Below are positions 62,357 to 64,000 of a DNA stretch of 64,000 nucleotides, piece after piece. The notes beneath the pieces are model-generated. The model was given only the letters and a program-made list of their open reading frames with translations. It had not been told where the DNA came from and ran no database searches. A program made the position numbers and the translations under genes. The stretch is taken from the NCBI RefSeq assembly GCF_002934685.1, contig NZ_NKHL01000113.1, forward strand, positions 62,001 through 126,000. Direction: 5' to 3'. The DNA is from Pseudomonas bohemica (GTDB lineage Bacteria > Pseudomonadota > Gammaproteobacteria > Pseudomonadales > Pseudomonadaceae). Position 1 is the stretch's first letter. Every line of letters begins with the position of its first letter.

Positions 62357-63067
62357 TCAGCGGTAGGTGATGAGCTCCGGCGCCTTCATCAGTTGCAGAT
62401 GCGCGAGACTGTTGAAGGAAGCCAGGGACACCTCGCGACCACGAAACTTCAAGTGGTTGAGCGAGGTGTTAACAATTTGCCAGTTAAGTTCGAACGCCTG
62501 GGTCGCCGGCATTTGGGTGATCAAGTGGAGCAGGGCGGTAATGGTGCCGCCTGAGGTGAACACGGCGATGCGATCGCTCTGGCCGGCGGTGTCCAGGATG
62601 CGTGCGAGGCCACTCTGAACCTGCTCGACGAACGCCAGCCAGCTCTGCAGCGCCGGTGTGTCATATTGCCCGCCCAGCCAGCGACCGATGATCAGTGCGA
62701 ACAGGCGCTGAAATTCTGCGCGGTTCTGTGCGGCGTTACGCATGACTTCCAGCGCTTCGGGCTCATCGGGCAGCATGGCCGGAAGCAGGGCTCGGATAAC
62801 GGCTTCGGCGTCGAATTCGTTGAACGCAGAGTCGGTTTCCAGCACAGGCGTAGCGAGTCCTGCGGCATCCAGCTGGGCCAGCGCTGTTTCGGCAGTATGG
62901 CGCTGGCGAAACAGGCTGCCCGAGATGCAACGATCTAACCTCAGCCCTAGTTGCGCCAAGTGCGCGCCGAGGACTTCGGCCTGGCGATAACCGGTCGGCG
63001 ACAGGACATCGTAATCGTCCGCACCAAAGGAGGCCTGGCCATGTCTTATCAGGTAGATGCTGCCCAC
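62357..63067 (-). CDS. Histidine phosphatase family protein
   Basis: The 236-residue phosphoglycerate-mutase-like protein starts at GTG 63067. It has the catalytic L-I-R-H-G-Q-A motif at residues 6-12, and V-F-T-S-G-G-T-I-T supplies the late region near the second histidine position. The usual second catalytic His is replaced by Ser-Gly-Gly in this sequence as read. The substrate is unknown. First gene of a pair with SCP2. Confidence 0.87.
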   Translation of the reverse strand: MGSIYLIRHGQASFGADDYDVLSPTGYRQAEVLGAHLAQLGLRLDRCISGSLFRQRHTAETALAQLDAAGLATPVLETDSAFNEFDAEAVIRALLPAMLPDEPEALEVMRNAAQNRAEFQRLFALIIGRWLGGQYDTPALQSWLAFVEQVQSGLARILDTAGQSDRIAVFTSGGTITALLHLITQMPATQAFELNWQIVNTSLNHLKFRGREVSLASFNSLAHLQLMKAPELITYR

Positions 63068-63271
63068 TCGCGCGTCATCCTGGCACGTTGAAAGTGAAGC
63101 GAGGTTATGAGGACGGTGCTGGGTCTGTCAATAAAAAAACATACGCTTGTTTGAATTGCTCGATTGTCATGATCTTTGACAGTCCTGCGGCTGGCTCGGC
63201 GCAAGGCTCGCCGGTATGCTGGGTCCATTCGCGATCCTGTCTCGGATCTGACGTGTAGGTAAGGAGCATCT

Positions 63272-64000
63272 GTGGAGTTTATTTTCGATTACGCCAGCTT
63301 TCTGGCAAAAACCGTCACTGTGGTGATCGCCATTGTCGTGGTGCTGGTGGTCATCGCGTCGATGCGCGGCCGGGGTCGCCGGAGCGGTGGCGGTCAGTTG
63401 CACGTGACCAAACTCAATGATTTCTACAAGGGTCTGCGCGATCGTTTGGAGGGTTCGCTGCTGGACAAGGCGCGCCTCAAGGCCTTGCGCAAGTCTCAGG
63501 CCAAGGAGCTGAAGAAGGACAAGAAGCAGGCCGTCGTCAAACCCCGCGTTTATGTGTTGGACTTCGACGGTGACATCAAGGCGTCGGCCACCGAGAGCAT
63601 GCGTCACGAGATCACTGCGCTGCTCACCCTCGCAACCGACAAGGACGAAGTGGTACTGCGTCTGGAAAGCGGCGGCGGCATGGTCCACAGCTACGGGCTG
63701 GCCTCTTCGCAACTGGCGCGGATTCGTCAGGCGGGCATTCCGCTGACCATCTGCATCGACAAAGTGGCGGCCAGCGGCGGTTACATGATGGCGTGCATCG
63801 GTAATCGCATCATCAGTGCACCGTTTGCCGTGCTGGGTTCGATCGGGGTGGTGGCGCAGTTGCCCAACGTCAACCGTCTGCTTAAAAAGCACGACATCGA
63901 TTTTGAAGTGCTCACCGCCGGTGAGTACAAGCGCACGTTGACCGTGTTCGGCGAAAACACCGAGAAGGGCCGCGAGAAATTCCAGCAGGACCTGGACATC
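63272..64000 (+). CDS. sohB: Protease SohB (partial, continues past the right edge)
   Basis: GTG 63272 follows AAGGAG and the frame stays open to the window end (243 codons). An N-terminal membrane helix (about residues 10-30) is followed by a charged stretch. The S49 peptidase domain then has R-L-E-S-G-G-G-M-V near residue 130, the catalytic Ser in V-A-A-S-G-G-Y-M-M and the Lys region A-G-E-Y-K-R-T-L-T. SohB is an inner-membrane serine peptidase of the SppA type. It is divergent from the histidine phosphatase, as in P. aeruginosa. Confidence 0.93.
   Translation, partial: MEFIFDYASFLAKTVTVVIAIVVVLVVIASMRGRGRRSGGGQLHVTKLNDFYKGLRDRLEGSLLDKARLKALRKSQAKELKKDKKQAVVKPRVYVLDFDGDIKASATESMRHEITALLTLATDKDEVVLRLESGGGMVHSYGLASSQLARIRQAGIPLTICIDKVAASGGYMMACIGNRIISAPFAVLGSIGVVAQLPNVNRLLKKHDIDFEVLTAGEYKRTLTVFGENTEKGREKFQQDLDI

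Overview
The window is a chromosomal segment of a fluorescent Pseudomonas, most like the P. fluorescens complex. Evidence for this is the block ppsR/ppsA - hydrolase - rraA - cmaX - cfrX - cmpX - sigX - oprF, the mannitol operon mtlEFGKDYZ with mtlR, the pyrD - rmf - rlmL trio with a Pseudomonas-type rmf leader RNA, and GTAGGAGC-headed REP palindromes. No phage, integrase, insertion sequence, CRISPR array, tRNA or rRNA was seen. Gene density is high and the only clearly broken gene is a hicB remnant.

Layout. 1-1489: end of the 2-methylcitrate (propionate) pathway, acnD and prpF. 1629-5018: divergent PEP synthase and its regulator. 5183-10945: hydrolase, rraA and the envelope-stress block cmaX-cfrX-cmpX-sigX-oprF. 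11075-17954 (all minus strand): a molybdate/tungstate-like ABC pair with no ATPase, then a nitrate-assimilation module (PP2C-kinase fusion, nitrate porter NasA, antiterminator NasT, nitrate sensor NasS). The catalytic genes cobA, nasC and nirBD, which usually lie between oprF and the kinase, are absent here. 18232-22487: pyrD, rmf, rlmL. 22566-27904: a PaoABC-type molybdenum aldehyde oxidoreductase and a YahK-type alcohol/aldehyde dehydrogenase. 28211-32330: a GAF-GAF-GGDEF-EAL protein, an HxlR regulator and an unknown Ala/Ser/Asp-rich protein. 32545-42150: the complete mannitol/arabitol uptake and catabolism operon with its AraC regulator. 42264-44572: hicB relic, cobF, glycosyltransferase. 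44562-55539: a large signalling island with a CHASE3/GAF hybrid kinase carrying three receiver domains, CheR, CheB, a receiver-kinase, two stand-alone receivers, a PAS hybrid kinase and a KaiC-like ATPase. 55848-64000: enoyl-CoA hydratase, nudC, TauE/SafE permease, Gfo/Idh oxidoreductase, SDR, phosphotransferase, SCP2, histidine phosphatase and the start of sohB.

The strongest regulatory discovery is a pair of NasT-type antitermination leaders. Both the nasA operon and the nasS-nasT operon begin with a near-perfect sigma-54 -24/-12 element. Each is followed at once by two hexaloop hairpins of the ANTAR-target form (A at loop position 1, G at position 4), and the second hairpin overlaps the 5' arm of an intrinsic terminator. 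NasT therefore probably controls its own operon as well as the transporter operon. The signalling island, with KaiC translationally coupled to a hybrid kinase and CheR/CheB without CheA, CheW or a receptor, is the best candidate for a poorly described system.
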